Shown here one piece after another: positions 9,286-18,899 of a DNA stretch of 22,500 bases. Position 1 is the first letter of the stretch. Each line of letters starts with the position of its first letter. The notes under the pieces are model-generated. The model was given only the letters and a program-made list of their open reading frames with translations, searched no databases and had not been told where the DNA came from. The position numbers and the translations under genes are program-made. Origin of the DNA: Theodoxus fluviatilis (lineage: Eukaryota; Mollusca; Gastropoda; Cycloneritida; Neritidae); contig JAWQFJ010001132.1 of assembly GCA_034096865.1 (NCBI GenBank), positions 86,948-109,447 of the forward strand, in the 5' to 3' direction.

Positions 9286-9388
9286 TGCTGTCACCTCTGC
9301 TGCCGCCGCCACCACCAACACCAATGATGACAAAGATGATGATGATGATAATGATGGTGATGGTATCATGATGACACTGATGTTGCAG

Positions 9389-9490
9389 GTGTCCAAGGAG
9401 ATTGCCAAGACCCGTCACTCCATTCCTGGAGTGGGTCTCATCTCCCCGCCTCCCCACCACGACATCTACTCCATTGAGGACTTGGCTCAG
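9389..9490 (+). CDS. GOGAT: GOGAT exon A (FMN/synthase domain)
   Basis: 34 codons, phase 0 at both ends, from [11 protein letters not shown] to SIEDLAQ. The segment [20 protein letters not shown] is one of the most conserved parts of the synthase domain; [15 protein letters not shown] lines the barrel that holds FMN. The donor is CAG|gtagga. The acceptor is TGTTGCAG, but it is preceded by ATG/GATG repeats and lacks a clear pyrimidine tract. In other glutamate synthases the residues before this point read like ELPGYKV, so the upstream exon should end near there; it is not visible in this window. Confidence 0.95.
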
Positions 9491-9728
9491 GTAGGAACGT
9501 ACACCGGGGATGTCTGTGGAGAAAAAAAAAGATTGAAACGCCCCAATTGCGCTACTCTACTTAATGCTAATGTATTCTCTACATTCCTACATTACCTTTG
9601 CAGTCTGCTCTGCTTGCTGCATCCGAATGCGAAGACAGACGTAAACTTCATTAATATGCAATTTCGCAGCTGATGATGGTGTTGGAGTTATTGGTGCAGG
9701 GGAGATGCTCTAGTAGGTACATTTCGTC

Positions 9729-9887
9729 TTTTGGAATTTCATTAACCTGTTGTACGTTTTATCTTCTGAAATTTCATAAATCTGTCATACATCTTGTCTT
9801 ATGGGATTTCATGAATCTATTGTACATTTTATCTTTTGGAATTTAATTTATCTGTTGTATACTTTGTCTGTTGGAATTTCATGAATC
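9729..9887 (+). repeat. 35-bp imperfect tandem repeat in intron A-B
   Basis: About 4.5 units of 35 bp run head to tail. The consensus is near TTGGAATTTCATGAATCTGT followed by TGTACATTTTGTC. Unit starts are near 9729, 9764, 9799, 9834 and 9869. There is no coding potential. Confidence 0.75.
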
Positions 9888-10069
9888 AAAATGATTTTTC
9901 AAATGAATCCAAAACCTCACTCACTTGCAAGTGGGATTTTCAAAAAGATGCTTTTGTGTTTTCCAACAGAGGCTCATTTCACAGCAGTTGACCAAAGCAT
10001 GTATGTTTACATTTCAGCTGAAGAGGAAAGTGTAGCTACTTCATGTTGTGTTGTGACTGCTGATTGCAG

Positions 10070-10168
10070 CTGATCTATGACCTGAAGGCGGCCAACCCCT
10101 CCGCCAGGATCAGCGTCAAGCTGGTGTCGGAAGTGGGAGTGGGTGTCATCGCCGCTGGCGTTGCCAAG
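10070..10168 (+). CDS. GOGAT: GOGAT exon B (FMN/synthase domain)
   Basis: 33 codons, phase 0 at both ends, from [19 protein letters not shown] to [10 protein letters not shown]. It continues exon A directly (LAQ then LIYDLK), as in other family members. [12 protein letters not shown] and IAAGVAK are strand and helix elements of the TIM-barrel synthase domain. The acceptor is GATTGCAG and the donor AAG|gtaact. Confidence 0.95.
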
Positions 10169-10869
10169 GTAACTGCTCAGCTACTTCTTGTTTCGAGTGC
10201 AGACTTGTAGCTATGCTTTGTAGGGTATCCTTCCCCCCCCCCCCTTTTTAAAAAAAACTTATCACTCCCTTAATTCCAGTTTTATCCTGTTCCTACAGCT
10301 GTTGCTCAACCTTTTCTGTTACTTTCCTGTGAGATGAAAGGAATGAAAAATGTGAAATGGTTGGCTTTGGAAAATCAAAATGAGTTAGTTTGCTGTCAGT
10401 TCAACTGGTTTTAGGAATAGATTGTTGTGGTCTTACAGTTTGGGGAGGGAGTAGGTGCTGGAAGTGTCTTTGTTAGTGACACTCAGTCCTTGAAAAATTT
10501 TTACATGAAAAATTTCATGAAAATGATTGGGTTTTCAGCAGCTTTGCACTGTTACATAGTTCTCAATGATTCATGTGTTGATTTGATATGTATGCAGACA
10601 ATGTCATCATCTGAGAGAACTCGGGTGAATCAGTCCAGCACGAGCATTTGATATAAGAAATTTTAAGTTGATGAGAATTTACCCCTTTATGGTTCAATAG
10701 TGGCATAAATGAATGTATTCCTATTTTGTACTGGGCAGCTGGAGGGAGGGCAAAAAGCATCAGGATGTGAAAGTATTGGCCCATCCACTTATGTTTGTGG
10801 AAATGCTGATAACATGTTGTTTTGTTTTGTTGCTGGTGCTGCTGTTGTCATGGTACCTTGCCACACCAG

Positions 10870-11050
10870 GGCAAGGCGGAGCACATCACTATCTCTGGCC
10901 ACGATGGCGGCACTGGTGCCAGCAGCTGGACCGGCATCAAGAATGCAGGGTTGCCATGGGAACTGGGCATCTCGGAGACCCACCAGACCTTGGTCCTCAA
11001 CGACCTCCGCTCCAGAGTGGTGCTGCAGGCTGACGGCCAGATCCGCTCCG
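10870..11050 (+). CDS. GOGAT: GOGAT exon C (FMN phosphate loop)
   Basis: Phase 0 start; 60 codons plus the first base of a split Gly codon. The sequence starts [19 protein letters not shown] and continues [18 protein letters not shown] and [26 protein letters not shown] is the glycine-rich loop that binds the FMN phosphate, and the THQTL-NDLR segment is nearly invariant in the family. The acceptor is CCACACCAG. The donor is CCG|gtgagc, followed within ten bases by a long G-rich tract. Confidence 0.96.
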
Positions 11051-11057
11051 GTGAGCA

Positions 11058-11290
11058 GGAGTGGTGGTGGTGGTGGAGGTGGGGGTGGTGGGTGGTGGGT
11101 GGTGTGTGGTGGGTGGGGAGTGGTGGGTGGGGGGGGAGGTTAGGTGGTGGAGTGGTGGTGGTGGTGGTGGTGGGTGGGTGGGTGCTGGGTGGGTGGGCAG
11201 GTAGATGGGTCAGTTGTTTAGTTAATGTGGAAGGTGAATGGGTGAGTGGGTATGTGGGTGGGTTGGTGGGTGGGTAGGTGGGGTGTTGCG
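11058..11290 (+). repeat. G-rich GGT/GTGG simple repeat after exon C donor
   Basis: Dense GGTGG, GGGTGG and GGGGGG runs extend over about 230 bp from 8 bases after the exon C donor. The plus strand, and hence the pre-mRNA, has many closely spaced G runs able to form G-quadruplexes. No gene is present; a frame open across the donor is produced by the repeat. Confidence 0.85.
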
Positions 11291-12147
11291 TTATTGATTA
11301 GTTGGATGGGTAGGTTGGTTAGTTTGTTGATTGACGGGCGTGTATTATTCAAATATTCATTTTCTAGATCTTGAAAATGACAGGGTAACATTGAAATCTC
11401 TCTGAAAGTTCTGTGATTTGGAGTGAAGTTTATGGGGTTACATGATTGTGTTTTAAAATGTGCAGAATGATTATGTCAGCCTAGTTGTCTCCATCAAGGA
11501 GGTTATTTTTTACCTTTGGTTTGTTAGTTATTTAGCAAAAGAACTCAAAAAGTTCACATTAGATCCTGATGAAATTTGGTGGAAGGTCGGGGTTTTACCC
11601 CAAAATCAATCCGTTAAATTTAGGAAGTTATCTGTTATCTCGTTTTGGAATTATGACCAAAAAGATAAATTTTATTGCAAATCACAAAGTTAATGACGTC
11701 AAACCATTGATGATGTGTGTGCGGTCGGCACTCAGAAATTTCTTTCAGCAACTGAAATGAACTAATCTTCATGGCGTCAGGTCTGTGTAGCAGAACATCC
11801 TGCCTGAATGAAATATACAGGCCATTGAAGAGTAGTTTTGTTTCCTTGGTTGGGTTTGTGCTCTCAGAGTCCTCTCAGAGTGCTCTCTAGTTAATATTGG
11901 TTATCTGCAACAACACTGAGAGAAAGTGACTGCCGGTGCATGATGTAGAATGTCATGTTAGAAGTGACTGGCTATTTGTAATGGCTTCGGGAAAATGGAT
12001 CATGCAGATTTTAAAAATATAGTTTGAGGCAGTGAGCCAATGAGTTTGTAGGTTGAGGATTGCAGGAAACCCAAATCAACAAGATATTTTCAAAACAAAA
12101 CTCAAAAAGGGCAAACCTGTGAAAGCCGAACCCTGTCTGGTGTGCAG

Positions 12148-12281
12148 GACGGGACGTGGTCATCGCAGCACTCCTGGGAGCTGATGAGGTCGGCTTCTCC
12201 ACTGCCCCCCTCATTGCCCTGGGCTGCACCATGATGAGGAAGTGCCATCTCAACACCTGTCCTGTAGGCATAGCAACGCAG
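12148..12281 (+). CDS. GOGAT: GOGAT exon D (3Fe-4S cysteine cluster)
   Basis: Begins with two bases completing the Gly codon split from exon C, then 44 codons from [20 protein letters not shown] to [12 protein letters not shown]. The segment [12 protein letters not shown] has the C-x5-C-x4-C spacing of the three cysteines that bind the 3Fe-4S cluster in glutamate synthases. The cluster passes electrons from the NAD(P)H half to [17 protein letters not shown] upstream is also conserved. The acceptor is GGTGTGCAG and the donor CAG|gtacgt. Confidence 0.96.
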
Positions 12282-12616
12282 GTACGTCATCACTGACATG
12301 CTCAAGTGGCGTTGTATCTTCATGCACTCCTATTGATAGTTTTTTTAGTTGTAGAGTTGTTTTTTTCTGAAAGGAATATGGCAGTTTTGTAAGAGATATT
12401 TTCAGTATTATTTAATGTGAGACATAACTTTTTAAGTAGTTCATTGGGTCCTGTTTGCTTGCCTGTTCATGTTCCATCTTGTTGAGATGAAATGAAACTG
12501 GAATATTGATTTAACACCAAGAGAGTAGAGTGTGGACTGAATGAGAAAATTGGTTTAAAACCTAGACCAAACAGACTTACGTGGAACTCTGTAGAAATGT
12601 TGTTTGTCTGATGCAG

Positions 12617-12691
12617 GACCCTGTCCTGAGGGCCAAATTTGCTGGAAAGCCAGAGTACGTGGTCAACTACATCTTCTTCATAGCCGAGGAG
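12617..12691 (+). CDS. GOGAT: GOGAT exon E
   Basis: 25 codons, phase 0 at both ends: [15 protein letters not shown] followed by [10 protein letters not shown]. The family usually has DP-LR-KF-GKPE-VVN in this place, directly after the cysteine cluster, and AEEVRE next. It is the smallest exon seen and lies in the smallest introns (335 bp before, 777 bp after). The acceptor is CTGATGCAG and the donor GAG|gtgagg. Confidence 0.94.
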
Positions 12692-13179
12692 GTGAGGGAT
12701 GATGTCTTGTAATGTGTCCTTGTCCTGGCCTGGCTGGTTTACCTCAGTCTTCACTGTCTACGTGGTGGTGGTTTGGTTGTGTCTGTGCTTTTCAATGCTG
12801 TGCCATCTCAAGATCTCTTGGGACAGTGGTTTGATTGTGACAGCATCCTCTGTAAGGGGTCGGCAAGGACCTGGAGGATATATGATAAGTCTACGTGTGT
12901 GACTCGCTCATGGACTGGAGAAGGAAAAATTAGTTGTGAGAAATTGTTTTGATCACCCTTCTTTTCAGTCTAGTCTGTAGTCACTGTTGTTGATTATTGA
13001 CGAAATCACTCACATGCCCTATGATTTTTCTCAAGGTTTTGTTTTGAATTTTTTTTCCTTGCTGGATATTTTCCTTGTTGGATAATGTAATGAAGATAAT
13101 GGTTCCTTTGTGCCAATGAAAAAATTCCTGTTTGTGGTAATTGTCCACATTTTCACTGAGGCAGATACATGCTCTTGTG

Positions 13180-13295
13180 CATACTCCCACATGCACACAC
13201 ATATATGCATTTACACACCCAAGTGCATGTGGATGTGATTATGATCGTGTGGGCATGCACACACACAGACACACACTCAGACACACACACAGCAG
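13180..13295 (+). repeat. CA-rich simple repeat in intron E-F
   Basis: Interrupted CACACA, ACATGCACAC and CAGACACACA runs. They are followed at 13421-13450 by CATT/CACT tetranucleotide repeats that run to within 20 bases of the exon F acceptor. Confidence 0.7.
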
Positions 13296-13468
13296 TTTTA
13301 TGTTCATGCACACAGAAGTTCTTTTCAAGTTGGTAAACTTCTTTGTCTGGTCAGGTCTTAGGAAACTCTTGGATTTAGTTAAGGCTTTGACAAAATGAAC
13401 TGCTGACTGACTGACTTGCTCATTCATTCATTCATTCACTCACTCACTTCCTTCCATCTGCCACTCAG

Positions 13469-13678
13469 ATCCGAGAGTACATGGCCAAGATGGGATTCCG
13501 GAACTTCCAGGAGATGGTGGGAAGGACTGACAAACTCAAGGTCAGCCCAGACGAGAACAACCCCAAGGCCAAGCTGTTGGACCTGTCCAAGATCCTGACC
13601 AACGCCCTCACGCTCCGTCCCGGCACCAACATCCGGGGCGGCAGCGTGCCCCAGGACTTCGCTATTGAGAAGAGACTG
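13469..13678 (+). CDS. GOGAT: GOGAT exon F
   Basis: 70 codons, phase 0 at both ends. It opens IREYMAKMGFRNFQEMVGR, which follows AEE of exon E as in the family (AEEVRE-MA-LGFR-EM-GR). The remainder leads out of the synthase domain toward the beta-helix domain and ends PQDFAIEKRL. The acceptor is CCACTCAG and the donor CTG|gtgagt. A 15-bp minisatellite starts nine bases inside the intron and keeps the exon frame open for another 195 codons, to a TAG at 14261. A larger protein predicted here without splicing would be an artefact. Confidence 0.94.
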
Positions 13679-13687
13679 GTGAGTAAT

Positions 13688-14242
13688 GGACTGCAGGGTG
13701 ACGGACTGCAGTGTGACAGACTGCAGTGTGGCGGACTGCAGTGTGACGGACTGCAGCGTGACAGACTGCAGGGTGAAGGACTGCAGGGTGACGGGCTGCA
13801 GGGTGACAGGCTGCTGCGTGACAGACTGCAGGTTCACAGACTGCAGCATGACAGACTTCAGGGTGATGGACTGCAGGGTGACGGACTGCAGTGTGATGGA
13901 CTGCAGTGTGATGGACTGCAGTGTGATGGACTGCAGGGTGATGGACTGCAGATTGACGGACTGCAGGGTGACAGACTGCAGGGTGACAGACTGCAGGGTG
14001 ACGGACTGCAGGGTGACGGACTGCAGGGTGACGGACTGCAGGGTGGCGGACTGCAGGGTGGCGGACTGCAGGGTGACGGACTGCAGGGTGACGGACTGCA
14101 GGGTGGCGGACTTCAGGGTGATGGACTGCAGGGTGACGGACTGCAGGGTGACGGACTGCAGCGTGACGGACTGCAGCGTGACGGACTGCAGCGTGACGGA
14201 CTGCAGCGTGACAGACTGCAGGGTGACGGACTGCAATGTGGA
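13688..14242 (+). repeat. 15-bp minisatellite (GGACTGCAGGGTGAC), 37 units, intron F-G
   Basis: About 37 head-to-tail units occur with no insertion or deletion at all; every unit keeps register over 555 bp and varies only by substitution (for example GGGTGAC, GTGTGAC, GCGTGAC, GGGTGGC). Because the unit is a multiple of three and has no stop, three frames stay open. These are GLQGD in the exon F frame, CRVTD in another plus frame, and LQSVT on the minus strand (13436-14332). None is regarded as a gene. Confidence 0.95.
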
Positions 14243-14684
14243 ATTGTTTTCGTTCTGCTCTAGTCCAGAGTTAATGGTGTTTGCCTTGCAGTGGCTTAGC
14301 AGCTGGCAGGTGTGATGTTTCAAACTGCACAATTTGTAGTGTTACATACAAAAGCAAGGTGCATCACTGATATTGCCTGTCCTGTCAAGGAGTAGAACCT
14401 GCCTTTGGATGTTGCACAGCAGCAGGTGGGGATGAAATTCCCTGATAAGAATTTCTTTAAACAAAAATATTTTAAAAATTTTAATGGGAAAATGGAAGGT
14501 TATTAATAGGTTATTATAGTTGTTGTTTGCATTGTTGGTGATTTATATACACACACATATATATATCAGTTTCTGTAATGTTGTTCCTTGTCCAAAATGT
14601 GTAGGGTCTGCGTCCAAGATGGGCCCATCTTAGTCCATGTCTTAGAGAACTGGAGTAACACCCTGTGTTGTTGTGTGACTGCAG

Positions 14685-14809
14685 GACTTTGAGATCATCG
14701 AGAAGGCCATGCCAGTGCTGGAAGGAAAGAGCAAGCAGGTGGTCATGGAGTTTCAAGTCACCAATGAGGACCGAACCTTTGGCGCCACACTCAGCCACGA
14801 AATCTCCAA
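14685..14809 (+). CDS. GOGAT: GOGAT exon G
   Basis: 41 codons plus two bases of a split Lys codon: DFEIIEKAMPVLEGK, then QVVMEFQVTNEDRTFGATL, then SHEISK. In the family this leads into the C-terminal alpha-subunit domain, where ...GTMLSHEVTKR is common. The acceptor is GTGACTGCAG. The donor is CCAA|gtcagt, chosen because it restores the Lys codon with the G that opens exon H; a one-base shift would break the frame. Confidence 0.93.
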
Positions 14810-14854
14810 GTCAGTTTCAGTCCATCTAATTTGTCATGAGGTCATTTCCATGTG

Positions 14855-14860
14855 ATGAAG

Positions 14861-14915
<55 letters not shown>

Positions 14916-15120
14916 ATGTTGATGATGATGAAGATTATGATGATAATTTTTACTCTGAAACCAGCATCTCTTTCCATGGAATTCATGGGAGACTGTAAAA
15001 TTACTGCATCAACCATCGATATAAGTGTAAGTGGATGGATGGATTGATGGATGGATGAATGAATCGAGGCTGCAAGAATGAAGACATAATGACAAGATCA
15101 ATACAAATGGATAGATGAAT
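14855..15120 (+). repeat. GAT and GGAT simple repeats at start of intron G-H
   Basis: (GAT)n at about 14860-14945 and (GGAT/GAAT)n at about 15030-15070, separated by unique AT-rich sequence. No gene. Confidence 0.8.
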
Positions 15121-15204
15121 GAGGGAGGAGATGACTAATAAAGGAAAGAGGAGGGTTGTGTGCGTTTGCATCTACACACACTTAAGGCGGGGTAGTGAGT
15201 CCTT

Positions 15205-15316
15205 TGTTGTTTGGCAGAGTGGCTAGTGCGTGTGAATTGCTGTTGCTTGCAGCTATTGGGTTCAGCCTATGAGGCTGTGCAGATTCTGGAGTTGCATCCT
15301 TGAGCAGGGTGTTTAA
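15205..15316 (+). mobile_element. Old SINE, 5' part (split by piggyBac-type element)
   Basis: GCAGAGTGGCTAGTGCGTGT resembles the tRNA-like head of the SINE at 18598. GAGTTGCATCCTTGAGCAGG matches its core (AATTGCATCCTTGAGCAAGA). It stops at TTAA (15313-15316) and resumes at 18932, as described for the element between. Confidence 0.75.
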
Positions 15317-15595
15317 CCTTTAGAGCGCTGCTGGCGACATGTGTCGCCACAGCGTACATTCCCCAGACGTCCGCCGGCGACACAGGTCGACGAGCGATAG
15401 TGACGTGCTCTGTTGACTTGCCTAATGCTGCCTTCGAGTCATGCTGTTCTAAAAATATCACAGTCATGTGCAGTGATCACATGGCAACGAGATCCGCCAT
15501 TTTGGCGATTGAGAGGACGCGCTGCGAATTTTCAGCGAATTTTTTTCACGAAGTTCATCTTCGTCGTTTGTGAACGGGATTTTTTCTTTGCCAGT

Positions 15596-15840
15596 ATGGC
15601 GACTGACGAAGAAGTTGAAGCGCTTGTGGAGTTATTTTTCGATTCTGACTCTCAGAATATGAATTCGAAGGCTTTACTGACATTGATGTGATGGGAGATA
15701 TATCATAGAGAGCAAGCACGTGCTTCGAGTTCGACCGATCGATGTGTTGTGGTCTGTAGATCGACAGGAGGAGCGGAAGCTTGATTCAGATGAAATTGAC
15801 TCGGCTGACTTCCCTAGCGTAAGTAATTGTAGGATTTATT
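15596..15840 (+). pseudogene. piggyBac-like transposase N-terminal remnant
   Basis: The ATG at 15596 opens MATDEEVEALVELFFDSDS and stops after 32 codons. Shifting one base after about 15655 restores EFEGFTDID, the acidic N-terminal segment typical of piggyBac-derived transposases in marine animals. A second open piece (about 15765-15820) encodes LDSDEIDSADFPS and runs into a GTAAGT that looks like a splice donor. No DDD catalytic core is visible downstream, so this is a broken leader, not a gene. Confidence 0.6.
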
Positions 15841-15936
15841 GTTTTGTTTTACACTAAAACATTTTCAGATGTATTTCCAAGTAATCAAAAGCTGTTGTAT
15901 TCTTGAATCAATAGAGCAGTGTAGGAAAACACAGTG
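15740..15936 (+). repeat. Internal duplication A, copy 1 (piggyBac-type element)
   Basis: CGATGTGTTGTGGTCTGTAG and the following 190 bp (exon-like piece, GTAAGT, then AAAACATTTT-AGATGTAT) recur at 17295-17517. The second copy lacks GACTCGGCTGACTTCCC and gains about 36 bp. Confidence 0.85.
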
Positions 15937-15984
15937 CTTCTACCAATGTAGGTATGTTACAAAAATATTTTTTTTAAGAATTCA

Positions 15985-16482
15985 ATATATTGCTTGTTAT
16001 CATTGGAAGGGGTAAAAAATCAGCTTTCCAATGGTATATACAGCTTTGAGTTTGGTTAAGTTTGACCCGAGTTATGAATTTTTACACCAATAAAATTGGT
16101 TAATGAGACAAAGAAGGAAAATTGAAACCAGTTTACACCCTTTTTTACTAAAATTAACTGTAATTCCCACATTTTTCAATCAATATTGTTCAATTTGGTA
16201 TGAAAAGAAAGGTCAATGTCTCTACTAGACAATTATATAGGTTATCTTACTTTGAAAAATAAGATTTGTTTTACCTTGTGATTTTTAAAGGGGCACTCCC
16301 GTGACTGGAAAAAACAAAAATTCAGGAAATTTGAAAAAAATATCAAATTTTAAGATATTGCTTTATATCACCAGAAAGAGCAAAAAAATAGCTTTCCAAT
16401 GGTATATATAAATTTCAGATTGGTTAACTTTAACTCGAGTTACGAATTTTTATGTGAATAAAATATGTTGCAGAGCCAAAGA
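15985..16482 (+). repeat. Internal duplication B
   Basis: 15985-16122 and 16350-16482 are diverged copies. Shared blocks are AGCTTTCCAATGGTATATA, GGTTAA-TTT, CGAGTTA-GAATTTTTA and CAAAGAAGGAAAATT. AT-rich, no coding potential. Confidence 0.75.
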
Positions 16483-16670
16483 AGGAAAATTCGGATGTTG
16501 TACTTGTAGTCGTGAAAAGCGTGAGGCAATGAAAGGCCATGGTTGAAAGTAATGTCCCAATAACATCTTTTCTCCCCGAAAAATCAAACAACACAAAACC
16601 TTATTTTCAATGTGAAACACCTACTGATAGTGATACTGACTGAGTCAGAATGTGAGTTACCATCCGCCAT

Positions 16671-17083
16671 CTTGGATTGTGATCGTGGAGCTGTACGCTA
16701 TGTGCATGGAAAAGGACATTTCGACAATGACTCGAATGAGCACTTACTTGAAACTTTGGGAAACATTATAAAAATGACGTATCTATTAATAAGGATATTT
16801 TTTAGAGTTGGATCAGCACATAAAATGGTTTGATCACATACTTGATGCTTCTCCGTATATATATAACTGATGATCTTGGATTGTGATCTTGGAGGGGTAC
16901 GCTGTTATGTTCAGTGAAAAGGACATTTCGACATGAAGCACTTACTTGAAACTTTGGGAAACATTATAAAAATGACGTATCTATTAATAAGGATAGTTTT
17001 TAGAGTTGGATCAGCACATAAAATTGGTTTGATCACATACTTCTGTTTTATGAGTTTTGCGCTTGATGCTTCTCCATATATAC
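16671..17083 (+). repeat. Internal tandem duplication C
   Basis: 16671-16860 and 16875-17083 share long identical runs, including CACTTACTTGAAACTTTGGG and AAAATGACGTATCTATTAAT, with small indels. The arrangement is directly tandem, about 204 bp apart. Confidence 0.88.
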
Positions 17084-17294
17084 TTTTTTAGACTTACCGC
17101 CTTTTTCTCCTTTCTTGCACAGAAATATGTGCTCTACGTCATACAATAGGTGCCCTACTTAATTAACTTCCGATTTCATCAGAAAACGTGCATTTGGTGA
17201 CCTACCCTCCGCGATGTGCAAAAAACCGGGTTTCAATTTTACGACATCCAAAACGGGAGTGGATTCCGCGTTTTGTAACATACCTAACCAATGG

Positions 17295-17517
17295 CGATGT
17301 GTTGTGGTCTGTAGATCAAGAGTCCTGAGCGGAAGCTTGATTCAGATGAAAATGACTAGCGTGAGTAATTGTAGGATTTTTTGTTTTGTTTTAGTTTTAC
17401 CCTAAAACATTTTGAGATGTATCTCCATTACTTGGAGACTCTATCTATGCACTTTTGCATTTTCATCAAAAGCTGTTGTATTCTTGAATACATAGAGCAG
17501 TGTAGGAAAACACAGTG
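17295..17517 (+). repeat. Internal duplication A, copy 2
   Basis: Partner of 15740-15936 with the same exon-like piece (GAGCGGAAGCTTGATTCAGA). The splice-donor-like GTAAGT of copy 1 is GTGAGT here. Confidence 0.85.
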
Positions 17518-17530
17518 AATTTAGTGGTTT

Positions 17531-18380
17531 TTGACTCACATGCGAAGCAAAAGTGAGTCTATGTACTCAGCCGTGTCGTCCGTCCGTCCGTCCGGGCGTC
17601 TGGGCGTAAAAAACTTAAACGTTGGATTTTTCTCGGAGACTATTAAGTCTATCAACACCAAATGTGGCATGATGGTGTATGATGACAAGGCCTCAAAAAC
17701 ATACATAGTGACTTGACCTTGCTTCAAGGTCAAGGTCACAGGAGCCATAAATGTGGTCTAAAAAACAGTCATTTTTCACATTTTCCCAATTTTCTCCCAC
17801 GTTATTGAGAATGGCGACCTTAGCTACAAGTGGTATATAGGTCAAAGCAAGCCCTATCTTTTGATACCAGTTTGGTTGACCTTGCTTCAAGGTCAAGGTC
17901 ACAGGAGCTCTTTAAAGTTGGATTGTATACATATTTTGAAGTGACCTTGACCCTGAACTATGGAAGATAACTGTTTCAAACTTAATAATTATGTGGGGCA
18001 CATGTTATACTTTCATCATGAGACACATTTGTTCACATATCATCAAGGTCAAGGTCACTTTGACCCTTATGAAATGTGACCAAAATGGGGTAGTGAACCA
18101 CTAAAAGTGACTATATCTCATGGTAGAAAGTGCCAATAAGCACCATTGTGCTTCCTATGTCTTGAATTAACAGCTTTGTGTTGCATGACCTTGGATGACC
18201 TTGACCTTGGGTCAAGGTCACATGTATTTTGGTAGGAAAAATGTGTAAAGCATTTCTTAGTGTATGATGTCATTGGTAGGTTTAGTTGTTTGACCTTGAC
18301 CTTGAAGGTCACCTGAAGGTCAAGGTCATATGAAGGTCAAGGTCAACCATGTGAGTCGTATGGGCTTTGCCCTTCTTGTT
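17531..18380. mobile_element. AGGTCA-rich interspersed repeat inside the piggyBac-type element
   Basis: The left end GACTCACATG (17533-17542) is complementary to CATGTGAGTC (18348-18357). The ends are further marked by GTGAGTCTATGTACTCAGC with a CCGTCCGTCCGTCC run on the left and GGGCTTTGCCCTTCTTG on the right. GTTTTTG occurs at both outer edges and may be a target duplication. Between them are about 20 AGGTCA or TGACCT hexamers, most within TCAAGGTCA, in both orientations. No transposase frame is present, so it would be non-autonomous. The family is not named here. Confidence 0.65.
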
Positions 18381-18597
18381 TTTGGTTGTTGTCTGTGTTC
18401 CAATATTTTTTAGCAGCTGAAAAAAACATTCTATGGCATTTTCATTAATTGCACCGTGTAGGCCATCCATTTTTCTACTCACCCTCCAAAAATCTACTTC
18501 AAAGCTTGAATAGGTAATAAATGATGATTTTTTAAGTAAACATGGTGTTGAATTTGACCACAAATAATAAAATTTGTGGCTCTGGGGTAAAGCAGAG

Positions 18598-18899
18598 GTG
18601 AGGTAGCCGAGTGGTTAGCGCGCTGGACCTACAGCCGCTTGCGGCCAGTGGGTGCGGCGTTCGAAGCCGCGCGGTCCCCAGAATTGCATCCTTGAGCAAG
18701 ATGCTTAACTCCCATTGCTTCTCCCCACCCAGGAGTGAAACCGGGTACCAAATGGCCCTCTTTAGGGCTACCAAACGGCCCTCCTCAGGGCCTCTCCCCA
18801 GGTCCTTCGGATGAGACCTTAATAAACCGAGGCCTACGTGCGCTTAGAACCACTGGATAAGGCGCATTATAAATATAATAAATTATTATTATTATTATA
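18598..18899 (+). mobile_element. tRNA-derived SINE, full-length-looking
   Basis: The head has an A-box-like TAGCCGAGTGGTTAGCG (18605) and a B-box-like GTTCGAAGCC (18659), as in a Ser- or Leu-type tRNA gene. The core has CATCCTTGAGCAAGATGCTT and CATTGCTTCTCCCCACCC. The tail ends in an ATT microsatellite (about 18880-18899). It lies 32 bp from the right end of the piggyBac-type element, so it entered after that element or travelled with it. Confidence 0.8.

Noticed and set aside
13481..14263. Plus-strand frame of 260 codons taken as one protein
   Set aside because: The first part is exon F, but a strong CTG|gtgagt donor at 13678 and the family alignment show the rest is intronic repeat.
13436..14332. 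Minus-strand frame of 298 codons with LQSVT repeats
   Set aside because: It arises because the 15-bp minisatellite is a multiple of three without stops; the opposite strand holds GOGAT exon F.
18598..18680. A true tRNA gene
   Set aside because: A- and B-box-like motifs are present but the acceptor stem does not pair, and the sequence continues into a SINE core with an ATT tail.
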